DNA of 64,000 nt from Rhodococcus pseudokoreensis (GTDB taxonomy: Bacteria; Actinomycetota; Actinomycetes; Mycobacteriales; Mycobacteriaceae), in the NCBI RefSeq assembly GCF_017068395.1, contig NZ_CP070619.1:4464001-4528000 (forward strand). Reading direction: 5' to 3'. Shown here piece after piece: positions 42,830 through 51,716 of this stretch (within the stretch, counting starts at the first letter, position 1; each line of letters opens with the position of its first letter). The translations under genes were made by a program, and so were the position numbers. The notes under the pieces are model-generated. The model was not told the origin of the DNA. It searched no databases and saw nothing but the letters and a program-made list of their open reading frames with translations.

Positions 42830-44515
42830 ATGGGAAGACGACACACCCGAGGCGGCACCGTCACCGTCGTGGGCAACGGCCCGGTGGGCCAGACGACGGC
42901 GCTGCTGCTGGCCCGCTGGGGCATACCGGTCACGTTGCTCGACGCCCGGGCCGAACGGGATCCGATCGGATCGAAGGCCATCTGCCAGCAGCGGGACGTC
43001 CTCGAGGTGTGGGACGCGATCGGCGTCGGCCGTCAACTGGCCGACGAGGGGGTGACGTGGGGGTGCGCCCGCACGTTCCACCGCGACCACGAACTGTTCG
43101 CGCAGACGTTCGTCGACCGCGGCATCTCGTCGTTCCCGCCGTTCGTCAACATCTCGCAGGCCCGGACGGAGGAACTGCTCGACGAGCGGATCGCGGCCAC
43201 ACCGTCGATCGACGTCCGGTGGGGACACGAGGCCACGTCCGTCGACCAGGACGAGACCGGCGTGACCATCACGTGCCGCACCGACGACGGTGACCGGGTG
43301 GTCGAGTCCGACTACGCGGTGGTCGCGGTGGGGTCGCGGGGCAGCGCGATCCGGCAGCAGCTGGGGGTCACGTTCGACGGCCGCTCGTTCGACGACAAGT
43401 TCCTCATCTGCGACATCGCCGCCGACATCCCCGGCTGGGCCGACGAGCGCCGCTTCTACTTCGACCCCGAGTGGAACCCGGGCAGGCAGGTGCTCATCCA
43501 CCCGTGCCCCGACTCCACGTTCCGCATCGACTGGCAGGTGCCCGGCGACTACGACCTCGAGGCCGAGGAACGGTCGGGGGCGCTGGACGAGCGGATCCGG
43601 AAGATCATCGGCGACACCGACTACCGCATCGTGTGGAAATCGGTGTACCGCTTCCACTCCCGGGTCGCGAACCGGATGCGCGTCGACCGGGTGCTGCTCG
43701 CCGGCGACGCCGCGCACATCGTGTCCCCGTTCGGCGCCCGCGGACTGAATTCGGGTGTCGCCGACGCCGAGAACGCCGCCTGGAAGCTGGCGTTCGTTCT
43801 GCGCGGCTGGGCGGACGAGTCGCTGCTCGAGACGTATCACACCGAGCGGCACGCGGCGGCGGTCGAGAACATCGCCGTCACGACGGCGACGATGGACTTC
43901 CTCGTCCCGCAGTCGGACGAGCAGCACCGGCACCGCCGCGACGTGCTCACCGCGGCGGTCACCGACCCGCAGGCCCGTGCCCTCGTCGACAGTGGCCGCC
44001 TCGCCGAGCCGTTCTGGTACGTCGAATCACCCTTGACCACAGACGATCCGGGACGCGCCTTCGCCGGCCGCCCGGATCGTGGATGCACCCCGGCGGCGGC
44101 GCCGGGAATCCTCGTGCCCGACACCCCGGTGACGCTGCGCGGCGGCGGGGGCACCCGGCTCCGCGACATCGCCCGGAGCGGCATCCTGCTGCTGCTCGGT
44201 GACGGCGTGGACGCCGACGAGATCCGCAGCGCGGCCCTTCCCGCAGTGCACGCACCGATCCGGCTGGTCCGGCTGTCGGAGATCGACACCACCGGTGTCC
44301 TCACCGCCGCGCTGGACGCGAAGCCCGGCGAGGTGTGGGTCATCCGCCCCGACGCCTACGTCGCGGCCGTCGCCGGCACCGTCGACGGGCTGGTGTCCGC
44401 GCTGCGGCGGATCACCGAACCCGCAGTTACTGCATCGGAAGTCGCCGTCGAGATGATCAGTTCCGCGCCAGCCGTGCCGGATCCAGATCGAGTCGTCGCA
44501 ACAGCTGTGCGTTGA
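42830..44515 (+). CDS. FAD-dependent aromatic monooxygenase (PHBH/MhpA-like)
   Basis: 561 residues, class A flavoprotein hydroxylase. It shows GNGPVGQTTALLLARWG (GxGxxG), the DG-equivalent region and the second FAD motif LLAGDAAHIVSPFGARGLNSGVADAENAAWKLA, plus a thioredoxin-like C-terminal domain. It resembles 3-(3-hydroxyphenyl)propionate and phenol hydroxylases. AAGGCGAGG precedes the ATG. The last 59 bp overlap the 3' end of the oppositely oriented copB gene. Substrate unknown. Confidence 0.87.
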   Translation: MGRRHTRGGTVTVVGNGPVGQTTALLLARWGIPVTLLDARAERDPIGSKAICQQRDVLEVWDAIGVGRQLADEGVTWGCARTFHRDHELFAQTFVDRGISSFPPFVNISQARTEELLDERIAATPSIDVRWGHEATSVDQDETGVTITCRTDDGDRVVESDYAVVAVGSRGSAIRQQLGVTFDGRSFDDKFLICDIAADIPGWADERRFYFDPEWNPGRQVLIHPCPDSTFRIDWQVPGDYDLEAEERSGALDERIRKIIGDTDYRIVWKSVYRFHSRVANRMRVDRVLLAGDAAHIVSPFGARGLNSGVADAENAAWKLAFVLRGWADESLLETYHTERHAAAVENIAVTTATMDFLVPQSDEQHRHRRDVLTAAVTDPQARALVDSGRLAEPFWYVESPLTTDDPGRAFAGRPDRGCTPAAAPGILVPDTPVTLRGGGGTRLRDIARSGILLLLGDGVDADEIRSAALPAVHAPIRLVRLSEIDTTGVLTAALDAKPGEVWVIRPDAYVAAVAGTVDGLVSALRRITEPAVTASEVAVEMISSAPAVPDPDRVVATAVR

Positions 44516-46529
44516 GGGCGACGACGATGGTGGAGATCGACATCAGGATCGCCGCCACGGCGGGGGAGATCGCGACTCCGGCGAACGCGAGCACACCGGC
44601 GGCCAACGGCACGGCGATGATGTTGTAACCGGTGGCCCACACCAGGTTCTGCCACATCTTGCGGTAGCTCGCCTGCGACAGGTCGATGATCGACAGCACC
44701 GCGCGGGGATCGTCGGCGGCGAGGACGACTCCCGCCGATTCGATGGCGACGTCCGTGCCGGCCCCGATGGCGACACCCACGTCGGCGCGGGCGAGCGCGG
44801 GGGCGTCGTTGACCCCGTCGCCGACCATCGCGACGCGGTGACCGCGAGCCTGGAGCGCCGCCACCTGCGCGTCCTTGTTCTCGGGCAGGACGTCGGCGAA
44901 CGCCTCGTCGATCCCGAGGTCGGCGGCGACGGCGTCGGCGACCTGCCGGGCGTCGCCGGTGATCATCGCGACCTTCACACCCCGTGCGTGCAGGGCGTCG
45001 ATCGCCTGCCGGGACTCCTCGCGGACGGCGTCCTCGAGCGCCACCGCGCCGAGCGCCTTCCCGTCGCGGACGACGTGCAGCACAGCGGCACCGCGTCCGA
45101 CCCACCGTTTCGTCTGCGCCGCAACGTCGTCGGGGACCGTCACGTTCAGTTCGGCGAGCATCGCCGGTCCGCCGACGGCCACGTCCGCGCCGTCGACCAC
45201 GGCGCGGACGCCGCGACCGGGCAGTGACCGGAACTCGGTGGCGGTGCGGCGGGACGCGTCGGGAACCGTCGCGGCAGCCTCGGCAACGATCGCGCGGGCG
45301 ACCGGGTGTTCGCTGTCGGCCTCGACCGCGGCGGCGAGCGCGAGCAGGTCGGTGTCGGTGACACCGGCCGTCGCGACTACGCCCGTCACCGCGTGCCTGC
45401 CCTGGGTGAGGGTGCCGGTCTTGTCGAACAGCACGACGTCGACGACGCGCATCCGCTCCAGCGCCAGCCGATTCTTCACCAGCACGCCGGCCCTCGCGGC
45501 CCGTTCCGTGGAGATGGCGATCACGAGGGGTATCGCCAGGCCGAGGGCGTGCGGGCAGGCGATGACGAGGACAGTGACGGTCCGGACGACGGCCTCGTCC
45601 AGATTGCCCAGCAGCGACCACACCACGAACGTGAGAAGTCCTGCAACGGAAGCGAAGTAGAACAGGAACGCGGCCGCGCGGTCCGCGAGGGCCTGGGCAC
45701 GGGACGACGAGGACTGCGCGTCGGCGACCAGACGCTGGATGCCCGCGAGCGCGGTGTCGTCCCCCACGGCGCCGACGGTGATCCGCAGCGCGCTGTCGGT
45801 GGCGACGGTGCCCGCGACCACGGGATCGCCGATCGTCCTTGTGACGGGGTTGGATTCGCCGGTGATCATCGATTCGTCGACCTCCGCGCGGCCGTCCGAG
45901 ACGGTGCCGTCCGCGGGGATGCGGCCGCCGGCCCGCACCAGCACCAGATCGCCGGTGGCGAGTTCGGAGACGGGGACCTCGGTGACGCCGTCGTCGGTGA
46001 CCCGGTCCGCGGTGTCCGGCAACAGCGCGGCGAGCGCGTCGAGGGCACCGGACGCCGACCCCAGCGCCCGCATCTCCAGCCAGTGACCGAGCAGCATGAT
46101 GACGATGAGAAGCGCCAGTTCCCACCAGAAGTCGAGGTTGAACCCACCGATCTGCAGGGTCGTCACCCACGACGCGAGGAACGCGACCGTGATCGCCATC
46201 CCGATCAGCAGCATCATGCCCGGCTGCCGCGACTTCAGTTCGCTCCACGCACCGGTGAGGAACGGTGCGCCGCCGTAGAAGAAGATCGCGGTACCGATCA
46301 CCGGCGGAATCCAGGACGCGCCGGGAAAGTCGGGGACGGTGTAGCCGAGTAGATCGGCGAACATGTGGCTGAACACCACCACCGGCACCGACAGCGCGAG
46401 ACTGATCCAGAACTTCCGCCGGAACACCTCACCGTGCGCGCCGTGGCCGGCGTGCCGATCGGTGTGGGCGTCGTGATCGTGTCCGGTGTGCCGGACCTGT
46501 TCCATTTCCTTCTGATGATCGTGAGACAT
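44457..46529 (-). CDS. copB: Copper-translocating P-type ATPase, CopB type
   Basis: 690-residue P1B-type ATPase. The His-rich N-terminus (nine His in residues 1-32) replaces the CxxC domain. TGES 223-226, the membrane metal motif CPH (325-327), the phosphorylation motif DKTGT (369-373) and GDGVND are present. The CPH motif and His-rich tail are typical of CopB-type Cu exporters. The ATG at 46529 has AGGGAG upstream. Last gene of the copper operon, 37 bp after csoR. Confidence 0.93.
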   Translation of the reverse strand: MSHDHQKEMEQVRHTGHDHDAHTDRHAGHGAHGEVFRRKFWISLALSVPVVVFSHMFADLLGYTVPDFPGASWIPPVIGTAIFFYGGAPFLTGAWSELKSRQPGMMLLIGMAITVAFLASWVTTLQIGGFNLDFWWELALLIVIMLLGHWLEMRALGSASGALDALAALLPDTADRVTDDGVTEVPVSELATGDLVLVRAGGRIPADGTVSDGRAEVDESMITGESNPVTRTIGDPVVAGTVATDSALRITVGAVGDDTALAGIQRLVADAQSSSSRAQALADRAAAFLFYFASVAGLLTFVVWSLLGNLDEAVVRTVTVLVIACPHALGLAIPLVIAISTERAARAGVLVKNRLALERMRVVDVVLFDKTGTLTQGRHAVTGVVATAGVTDTDLLALAAAVEADSEHPVARAIVAEAAATVPDASRRTATEFRSLPGRGVRAVVDGADVAVGGPAMLAELNVTVPDDVAAQTKRWVGRGAAVLHVVRDGKALGAVALEDAVREESRQAIDALHARGVKVAMITGDARQVADAVAADLGIDEAFADVLPENKDAQVAALQARGHRVAMVGDGVNDAPALARADVGVAIGAGTDVAIESAGVVLAADDPRAVLSIIDLSQASYRKMWQNLVWATGYNIIAVPLAAGVLAFAGVAISPAVAAILMSISTIVVALNAQLLRRLDLDPARLARN

Positions 46530-46566
46530 GCCTGCTCCCTCGGAAGCTGCTCTCGTGGTTAGGTTT

Positions 46567-46887
46567 TCAGGAACGCACCAGTCGTGCGATGGCGTCGGTG
46601 GCTTCCTTGATCTTCGCGTCCGCCTCGGAGCCGCCCGCGACGGCGGCGTCGACGACACAGTGGCTGATGTGGTCTTCGAGCAGACCCAGCGCCACTGCCT
46701 GCAGCGCCTTGGTCATCGCCGAGACCTGGGTGAGGATGTCGATGCAGTACTTCTCGTCCTCGACCATCCGCTGGAGTCCCCGCGCCTGGCCCTCGATGCG
46801 GCGCAGTCGCTTGAGGTAGTCGTCCTTTGCGCTGATGTATCCGTGGCCGGCCTCGTGGTCGTGGTCGGTGTGCGGTTGCTCGGTCAT
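46567..46887 (-). CDS. csoR: Copper-sensing repressor CsoR
   Basis: 106-residue four-helix repressor. The Cu(I) ligands Cys48, His73 and Cys77 have the spacing of mycobacterial CsoR (C-x24-H-x3-C), in DEKYCID and EDHISHC. A short His-rich N-terminal tail ([16 protein letters not shown]) is present. The ATG at 46887 overlaps the copA stop (46884-46886). Probably represses the operon from the site at 50388-50404; copper binding would release it. Confidence 0.95.
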   Translation of the reverse strand: MTEQPHTDHDHEAGHGYISAKDDYLKRLRRIEGQARGLQRMVEDEKYCIDILTQVSAMTKALQAVALGLLEDHISHCVVDAAVAGGSEADAKIKEATDAIARLVRS

Positions 46888-49154
46888 GATTGTTCCCCTC
46901 GGGTGGGAGTGGTCAGTGGTTGGAACCGGCGCAGTCGCAGGCTGTTGCTCACGACGAACACCGAAGAGAATGCCATGGCGGCACCGGCCAGCATGGGGTT
47001 GAGCAGACCCGCCGCCGCCAGTGGCAGCGCCGCGACGTTGTAGGCGAAGGCCCAGAACAGGTTTCCCTTGATCGTGCTCAACGTTCTGCGCGACAACCGG
47101 ATTGCGTCGGCGGCGGCGCGGAGGTCGCCGCGGACCAGCGTGAGGTCGCTGGCCTCGATGGCCACGTCCGTGCCGGTGCCCATGGCGAGGCCGAGGTCGG
47201 CCTGCGCGAGCGCGGCGGCGTCGTTGACCCCGTCGCCGACCATCGCGACCACCTTGCCCTCGGCCTGCAGGCGCTTGACCACGTCCACCTTGTCCTGCGG
47301 CAGCACCTCCGCGATCACCTCGCCGATGCCGACCTGGTCGGCGATGGCCCGGGCCGCGGACTTGTTGTCGCCGGTGAGCATGATCGGGGTGAGACCGAGT
47401 TCCCGGAACTGCGCCACCGCCTCGCGGGACGTCGGCTTCACGGTGTCGGCGACGACGAGCACGCCGCGCGCCTGTCCGTCCCAGCCGATCCCGACCGCGG
47501 TCTTGCCGTCCGACTCCGCCGCCTCGACCGCCCGCTGGAGTTCGGTGGTGAGGTGCAGCGACCAGTCGTCGAGCAGTTTCGCGCGGCCGATGACCACCGC
47601 GTGTCCGTCGATCATGCCCTGGACGCCGAGTCCCGCGACGTTGGTGAACTGTTCGACGTCGGGGAGCGTCGTCAGCCGCTCCTTCGCGCCGCGGGTGATC
47701 GCCCGCGCGATGGGGTGTTCGGACGCGTCCTCGAGTGCCCCGGCGAACCGGAGAACCTGCTCCTCGTCCTGACCGTCGGCGGCGACCACGTCGTGCAGCG
47801 ACATCGTGCCGGTGGTGACGGTGCCGGTCTTGTCGACCACCACGGTGTCGACTCGCCGGGTCGATTCGAGAACCTCGGGGCCCTTGATCAGGATGCCCAG
47901 CTGGGCGCCCCGTCCGGTGCCCACCATGAGGGCGGTCGGAGTGGCGAGTCCGAGCGCACACGGGCACGCGATGATCAGGACGGCCACGGCGGCGGTGAAC
48001 GCGGCCGCAACCGCACCGCCGGTTCCGATCCAGAAGCCGAGGGTCGCGACCGACAACGCGATCACGATCGGGACGAAGATGCCGGAGATCCGATCGGCCA
48101 GTCGTTGCACCTCGGCCTTGCCGGTCTGCGCGTCCTCGACCATCCACGCCATCTGCGCGAGCTGGGTGTCGGCGCCGATCCGGCTGGCGCGAACCACGAT
48201 CCGGCCGCCGACGTTGACCGTCGCGCCGGCCACCTCGGAGTTGGGCGACACCTCGACGGGCACAGATTCACCGGTCAGCATCGACGCGTCCACCGCCGAC
48301 GAGCCCTCGACGACGACGCCGTCGGTGGCGATCTTCTCGCCGGGACGGACCACGAACAGGTCGCCGACCTCGAGCATGTCGATGCCGATCAGCTGTTCGG
48401 TGCCGTCACGCAGCACCGACACTTCCTTCGCCCCCAGTTCGAGCAGCGCCCGCAGCGCCGCTCCCGCCCGGCGCTTGGCACGGGCCTCGAAGTAGCGGCC
48501 GGCGAGGATGAACGTGGTGACGCCCGCGGCCGCCTCCAGATAGATGTTGCCGGTCCCGTCGACCCGGGCGATCGTCAACTCGAAGGGGTGCGTCATCCCC
48601 GGCATGCCGGCGGTACCCCAGAACAGCGCGTACAGCGACCAGCCGAACGCGGCCAGCGTGCCCATCGACACCAGGGTGTCCATGGTCGCCGTGCCGTGCC
48701 GCAGGTTCGTCCACGCGGCCTTGTGGAACGGCCACGCACCCCACACCACGACCGGAGCCGCAAGCGTGAGCGACAGCCACTGCCAGTTCGTGAACTGCAG
48801 CGCCGGGATCATCGCCATCGCGATGACGGGAACCGTCAGCACCGCCGACACGAGCAACCGCTGCCGCAGTTCCGCCGCCGGATCCTCTTCCTCCGGGGCA
48901 GGCGGCTTCACCTCGGGCAGCCGGGCCGTGTATCCGGCCTGCTCCACCGTGGCGACGAGATCGTCGGGCGAGACGTCGGCGGCGTCGTAGTGGACGCGGG
49001 CCTTCTCCGTCGCGTAGTTGACGGTCGCGGTGACGCCGTCGAGTTTGTTCAGCTTGCGCTCGATGCGGTTGGCGCACGACGCGCACGTCATCCCGCCGAT
49101 GGCCAGTTCGATCTGGGAATCGGGTGCTGCCGCGATGTCGGCCCCGCGGGTCAT
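46884..49154 (-). CDS. copA: Copper-translocating P-type ATPase, CopA type
   Basis: 756-residue Cu(I) exporter. One N-terminal heavy-metal domain with GMTCASC (21-27), TGES (294-297), membrane CPC (397-399), DKTGT (441-445), a SEHPIA nucleotide motif and GDGVND. AlphaFold-free reasoning: about 8 membrane segments as in the family. The ATG at 49154 follows GGAGG by 7 nt and overlaps the stop of the upstream gene (TGATG), so it is coupled to it and to csoR downstream. Confidence 0.95.
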   Translation of the reverse strand: MTRGADIAAAPDSQIELAIGGMTCASCANRIERKLNKLDGVTATVNYATEKARVHYDAADVSPDDLVATVEQAGYTARLPEVKPPAPEEEDPAAELRQRLLVSAVLTVPVIAMAMIPALQFTNWQWLSLTLAAPVVVWGAWPFHKAAWTNLRHGTATMDTLVSMGTLAAFGWSLYALFWGTAGMPGMTHPFELTIARVDGTGNIYLEAAAGVTTFILAGRYFEARAKRRAGAALRALLELGAKEVSVLRDGTEQLIGIDMLEVGDLFVVRPGEKIATDGVVVEGSSAVDASMLTGESVPVEVSPNSEVAGATVNVGGRIVVRASRIGADTQLAQMAWMVEDAQTGKAEVQRLADRISGIFVPIVIALSVATLGFWIGTGGAVAAAFTAAVAVLIIACPCALGLATPTALMVGTGRGAQLGILIKGPEVLESTRRVDTVVVDKTGTVTTGTMSLHDVVAADGQDEEQVLRFAGALEDASEHPIARAITRGAKERLTTLPDVEQFTNVAGLGVQGMIDGHAVVIGRAKLLDDWSLHLTTELQRAVEAAESDGKTAVGIGWDGQARGVLVVADTVKPTSREAVAQFRELGLTPIMLTGDNKSAARAIADQVGIGEVIAEVLPQDKVDVVKRLQAEGKVVAMVGDGVNDAAALAQADLGLAMGTGTDVAIEASDLTLVRGDLRAAADAIRLSRRTLSTIKGNLFWAFAYNVAALPLAAAGLLNPMLAGAAMAFSSVFVVSNSLRLRRFQPLTTPTRGEQS

Positions 49155-50059
49155 CACTTCTCCTCCGGTCCGGCAGTGGCGGTGAACTCCGCGGTGTGGA
49201 CGGCGCCGGCGTGCTGGAAGTCCAGGAACAGCCGGTAGTCGCCCGCGCTGGGCGCGGTGACGGCGAAGTCGATCCCGGGACCGGCGGCGGTGGCGCCGTC
49301 GCCGGGATGTCCTTCGGGGTGGACGTGCAGGTAGCCGAGGTCGGTGGTGCGCAGCGCCACCAGGTGCCCGTAGGCGCCGAGGTACGGCTGCAGATCGGTG
49401 ACGGGCCGACCGTCGCGGCTCACCGAGAGCGTGGCGTTCGACGTCTCACCCGGTCGCAGCGTGCCGTCGAGTGTGACGGTGTAGCCGTCCACGGTGGTGG
49501 TCGGCGCGGGTGCAGGCAGTTCCTGCGGGTCGTAGGTGCCGGCGACGCGCAGGTCGGTGCCGAGCGTGACGCCTTCTCCGCCGGCCAGGGTGAAGTCCGC
49601 GAACACGCGGTAGTCGCCGCCGCGGCCGAGGTCGAGGGGGACGCTCCACGTTCCGGCCGCGTCGAGGGTCGGGTGCACGTGCTGGAACCCGGCGAGGTCG
49701 CGGCGGACGACGATCAGGTGCAGCAGCTTCTCGTGCTCCGGGGTGTAGTCCGTCACGGGTACCCCCGAGGGGTTCGTGATCCGGAACTGCACCGGGACCG
49801 CGGCACCGGCGGTGACCTGGTCGGATGCCAGTTCGAGGGTGTAACCGTCCGCCGTGGGCGACAGCCCGCCCGGCGTCGGGTCGGCGACGGCGTCATGACC
49901 CGCCGCGCCGTGCCCTCCCGCGTCGTGTCCTCCGTCCCCGGCCGTGTGCGCGGCGGGCTCGGCCACATCCGGGCCGGCAACCGACCCGAGGGCGAGCGCG
50001 GCACCGAAGATCACGACGAGGCCGACGGTGAATCCGGCGAACTTGCCGGTTGCGTTCAT
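49154..50059 (-). CDS. Exported His-rich protein of the copper operon
   Basis: 301 residues. One N-terminal hydrophobic segment ([18 protein letters not shown]), then a His/Gly-rich stretch ([14 protein letters not shown]) and two repeated beta-rich domains, each with a HLVxxRxDLxxxHVHP-type motif ([35 protein letters not shown]). Likely an extracytoplasmic metal-binding or copper-handling protein. AGGAG precedes the ATG. Placed between copZ and copA. No enzymatic function can be assigned. Confidence 0.85.
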   Translation of the reverse strand: MNATGKFAGFTVGLVVIFGAALALGSVAGPDVAEPAAHTAGDGGHDAGGHGAAGHDAVADPTPGGLSPTADGYTLELASDQVTAGAAVPVQFRITNPSGVPVTDYTPEHEKLLHLIVVRRDLAGFQHVHPTLDAAGTWSVPLDLGRGGDYRVFADFTLAGGEGVTLGTDLRVAGTYDPQELPAPAPTTTVDGYTVTLDGTLRPGETSNATLSVSRDGRPVTDLQPYLGAYGHLVALRTTDLGYLHVHPEGHPGDGATAAGPGIDFAVTAPSAGDYRLFLDFQHAGAVHTAEFTATAGPEEK

Positions 50060-50071
50060 GATGGGGCTCCT

Positions 50072-50140
50072 GTGCTGGAGTTGCGGCTCAGCCGGGTTTG
50101 GCGGCTCAGCCGACCGTGCTGGAGTTGCCGGCTCAGCCGG
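50072..50140. repeat. Duplicated segment around the copZ stop
   Basis: A roughly 24-bp unit occurs at 50072-50095 and 50116-50140 (beginning GTGCTGGAGTTGC and ending GCTCAGCCGG), with a partial third copy at 50101-50112. The distal copy overlaps the copZ 3' end and stop (50133-50135), so the spacer to the next gene seems to have grown by duplication. Confidence 0.75.
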
Positions 50141-50339
50141 CGACGGAATACCCGGCTTCCTCGACGGCACTCGCGACGGCGCCCGGGTCGAGGTCGGTGA
50201 TGCTGTCGATGACAACCTTGCCGCTGGCCAGATCGACGTTCACGGCGGTGACACCGGGGAGTTCGCTGATCTCCTCGGTTACCGAGGACACGCAGTGGTC
50301 GCAGGTCATGCCGGTGACGGTGACGCTGGAGGTGCTCAC
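50133..50339 (-). CDS. copZ: Copper chaperone, HMA domain (CopZ-like)
   Basis: 68-residue ferredoxin-like metallochaperone with the Cu(I) site MTCDHC (about 11-16) and the family tail VEEAGYSVAG. The GTG at 50339 has GAGAGG upstream. First gene of the leftward copper operon, just downstream of the CsoR-type operator; it would deliver Cu(I) to CopA. Confidence 0.92.
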   Translation of the reverse strand: MSTSSVTVTGMTCDHCVSSVTEEISELPGVTAVNVDLASGKVVIDSITDLDPGAVASAVEEAGYSVAG

Positions 50340-50387
50340 GGGGGTTCGCCTCTCTTCGGGGTATCGATGTCTTCTCTCAGAACTACC

Positions 50388-50404
50388 ATACCCCCCTACC
50401 GTAT
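50388..50404. promoter_or_regulatory. CsoR-type operator upstream of copZ
   Basis: ATAC-CCCCCTACC-GTAT: AT-rich arms around a G/C-run core, the architecture of known actinobacterial CsoR operators. It is 49 bp from the copZ start, in the region where the operon promoter must lie. Confidence 0.7.
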
Positions 50405-50505
50405 TCCCGCAAGGCCGCGGACGTCTTGTTTCCTCGCCCACGCGGGCACAGAAAGGTGATTGAGTGGAGTACCGCATCTCACCCCTCGGGGAACGGAGCC
50501 TGGCA

Positions 50506-50586
50506 ATGTCGATGGACACGTTGCGCACCCGGATGCTGCGCCGCAAACCGCTCACCGAGAACCCCGACCTGGTGCGCAATGCCTGA
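50506..50586 (+). CDS. 26-residue small ORF overlapping the methyltransferase start
   Basis: MSMDTLRTRMLRRKPLTENPDLVRNA. GGAG lies about 10 nt upstream of the ATG; the stop (TGA 50584-50586) overlaps the methyltransferase ATG (50579). Strongly basic (6 Arg/Lys of 26). It may be a leader peptide for translational coupling, or the preserved N-terminus of a lost membrane-transporter gene. No function is claimed. Confidence 0.4.
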   Translation: MSMDTLRTRMLRRKPLTENPDLVRNA

Positions 50587-51406
50587 CGACCGCCGGAAAC
50601 GGGTGGACGCCACCACCCTGACCGGTGTGCCCGCGACGATGATGTGGACGCTCCGCAACCGCGCCGTCGAGGCGGCGCGTCCCGACACCGCGTTCGCGGA
50701 CCCGCTCGCCGTGGGTCTCTACGAGACCCTCGACTATCCGTACGAGAACTTCGGGAAACCCAGCCAATCCCACGCCCTGCGCGCGCAGGCCTTCGACGAC
50801 GAGATCCGGACGTTCCTCGCCGGCCACCCCGGCGGAACCGTCGTCGCGCTCGGCGAGGGGTTGCAGACCAGCTACTGGCGGATCGGCGACCCCGGCGTCC
50901 GGTGGGTGTCGATCGACCTGCCCGAGGTGGTCGCGCTGCGCCGGCAATTGCTGCCGGACGAGCCGAACGTCACCACACTCGCGGTGTCCGCGCTCGACCG
51001 CTCCTGGATGGACCACGTCGACACCGGTCGGGGTGTGTTCGTCTCGGCGGAGGGCCTGCTGATGTATCTGCCTCCCGACGAGTCGCTGTCCCTCATCGGC
51101 GACTGCGCCCGGCGATTCCCCGGTGGCCGGATGATGTTCGATTCGGTGCCCAAGTGGTTCAGTCGCAAGACGCAGAAGGGGCTGAGGATCCACGGCGACT
51201 ACACCGTCCCGCCGATGCCGTTCCACCTCTCCGCAGGCGAGGCGGAAAACCTCCCCGACCGGGTGCCTCACGTCGCGTACACCCGTGAGGTGATGCCGCC
51301 CCTCGGCCGCGGCCCGTGGGGCTCGACCCTCCTCCGCCGGCTGTCGGAACTGCCACCCCTGCGCAACTCGCGTCCGACCCTGACCCTGTGCGGATTCGCG
51401 GGCTGA
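50579..51406 (+). CDS. SAM-dependent methyltransferase, leucine carboxyl methyltransferase (PPM1/LCM) family
   Basis: 275 residues. ARPDTAFADPLA, RAQAFDDEIRTFL and GTVVALGEGLQTSYWRI (SAM-binding glycine loop), then SIDLPEVVALRRQLL and VFVSAEGLLMYLPPDE, follow the LCM-family pattern widespread in mycobacteria and rhodococci. Probable O-methyltransferase of a small molecule; substrate unknown. The ATG at 50579 is inside the end of the small ORF at 50506, suggesting coupled translation; no independent Shine-Dalgarno is clear. Confidence 0.85.
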   Translation: MPDDRRKRVDATTLTGVPATMMWTLRNRAVEAARPDTAFADPLAVGLYETLDYPYENFGKPSQSHALRAQAFDDEIRTFLAGHPGGTVVALGEGLQTSYWRIGDPGVRWVSIDLPEVVALRRQLLPDEPNVTTLAVSALDRSWMDHVDTGRGVFVSAEGLLMYLPPDESLSLIGDCARRFPGGRMMFDSVPKWFSRKTQKGLRIHGDYTVPPMPFHLSAGEAENLPDRVPHVAYTREVMPPLGRGPWGSTLLRRLSELPPLRNSRPTLTLCGFAG

Positions 51407-51487
51407 GTGCACGCACGTGGTCGCTTGCACTCGCGAGGGATGGTGATCTTTCATGTAGTGGAGGCACGCACCCGAGGGATGACACAG

Positions 51488-51670
51488 ATGAACACTGAAA
51501 ACGTGGAGCCCGATTTCGCCCGGCTCGCCGAGTGGGCGGAGCGTGACATGAAGTTGCCCGAGAACTCTGCAACCGCACAGCGAGGCCAGGACGCTGCCGC
51601 AGCCGGCAGGGAGTTGCTGGACCGAGCGAGGCGGCCGAGGAGTACCTCGGGGCCGCGACCGCGCCTCTGA
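51488..51670 (+). CDS. Short ORF resembling a truncated antitoxin N-terminus
   Basis: 60 residues: MNTENVEPDFARLAEWAERD, then a helical stretch rich in Ala (RGQDAAAAGRELLDRA) and an Arg-rich, low-complexity end. GAGGG precedes the ATG by 9 nt. The first 45 residues look like a normal soluble protein; the last 15 do not. Near position 51625 another frame reads EAAEEYLGAATAPLNPSDER, so a frameshift is possible. Related actinobacterial antitoxins continue into a DNA-binding domain that is missing here. Possibly a decayed gene. Confidence 0.4.
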   Translation: MNTENVEPDFARLAEWAERDMKLPENSATAQRGQDAAAAGRELLDRARRPRSTSGPRPRL

Positions 51671-51716
51671 ACCCATCCGACGAGCGGTGCGGCCCGACCC
51701 GCAGCAGAATGGTGCA

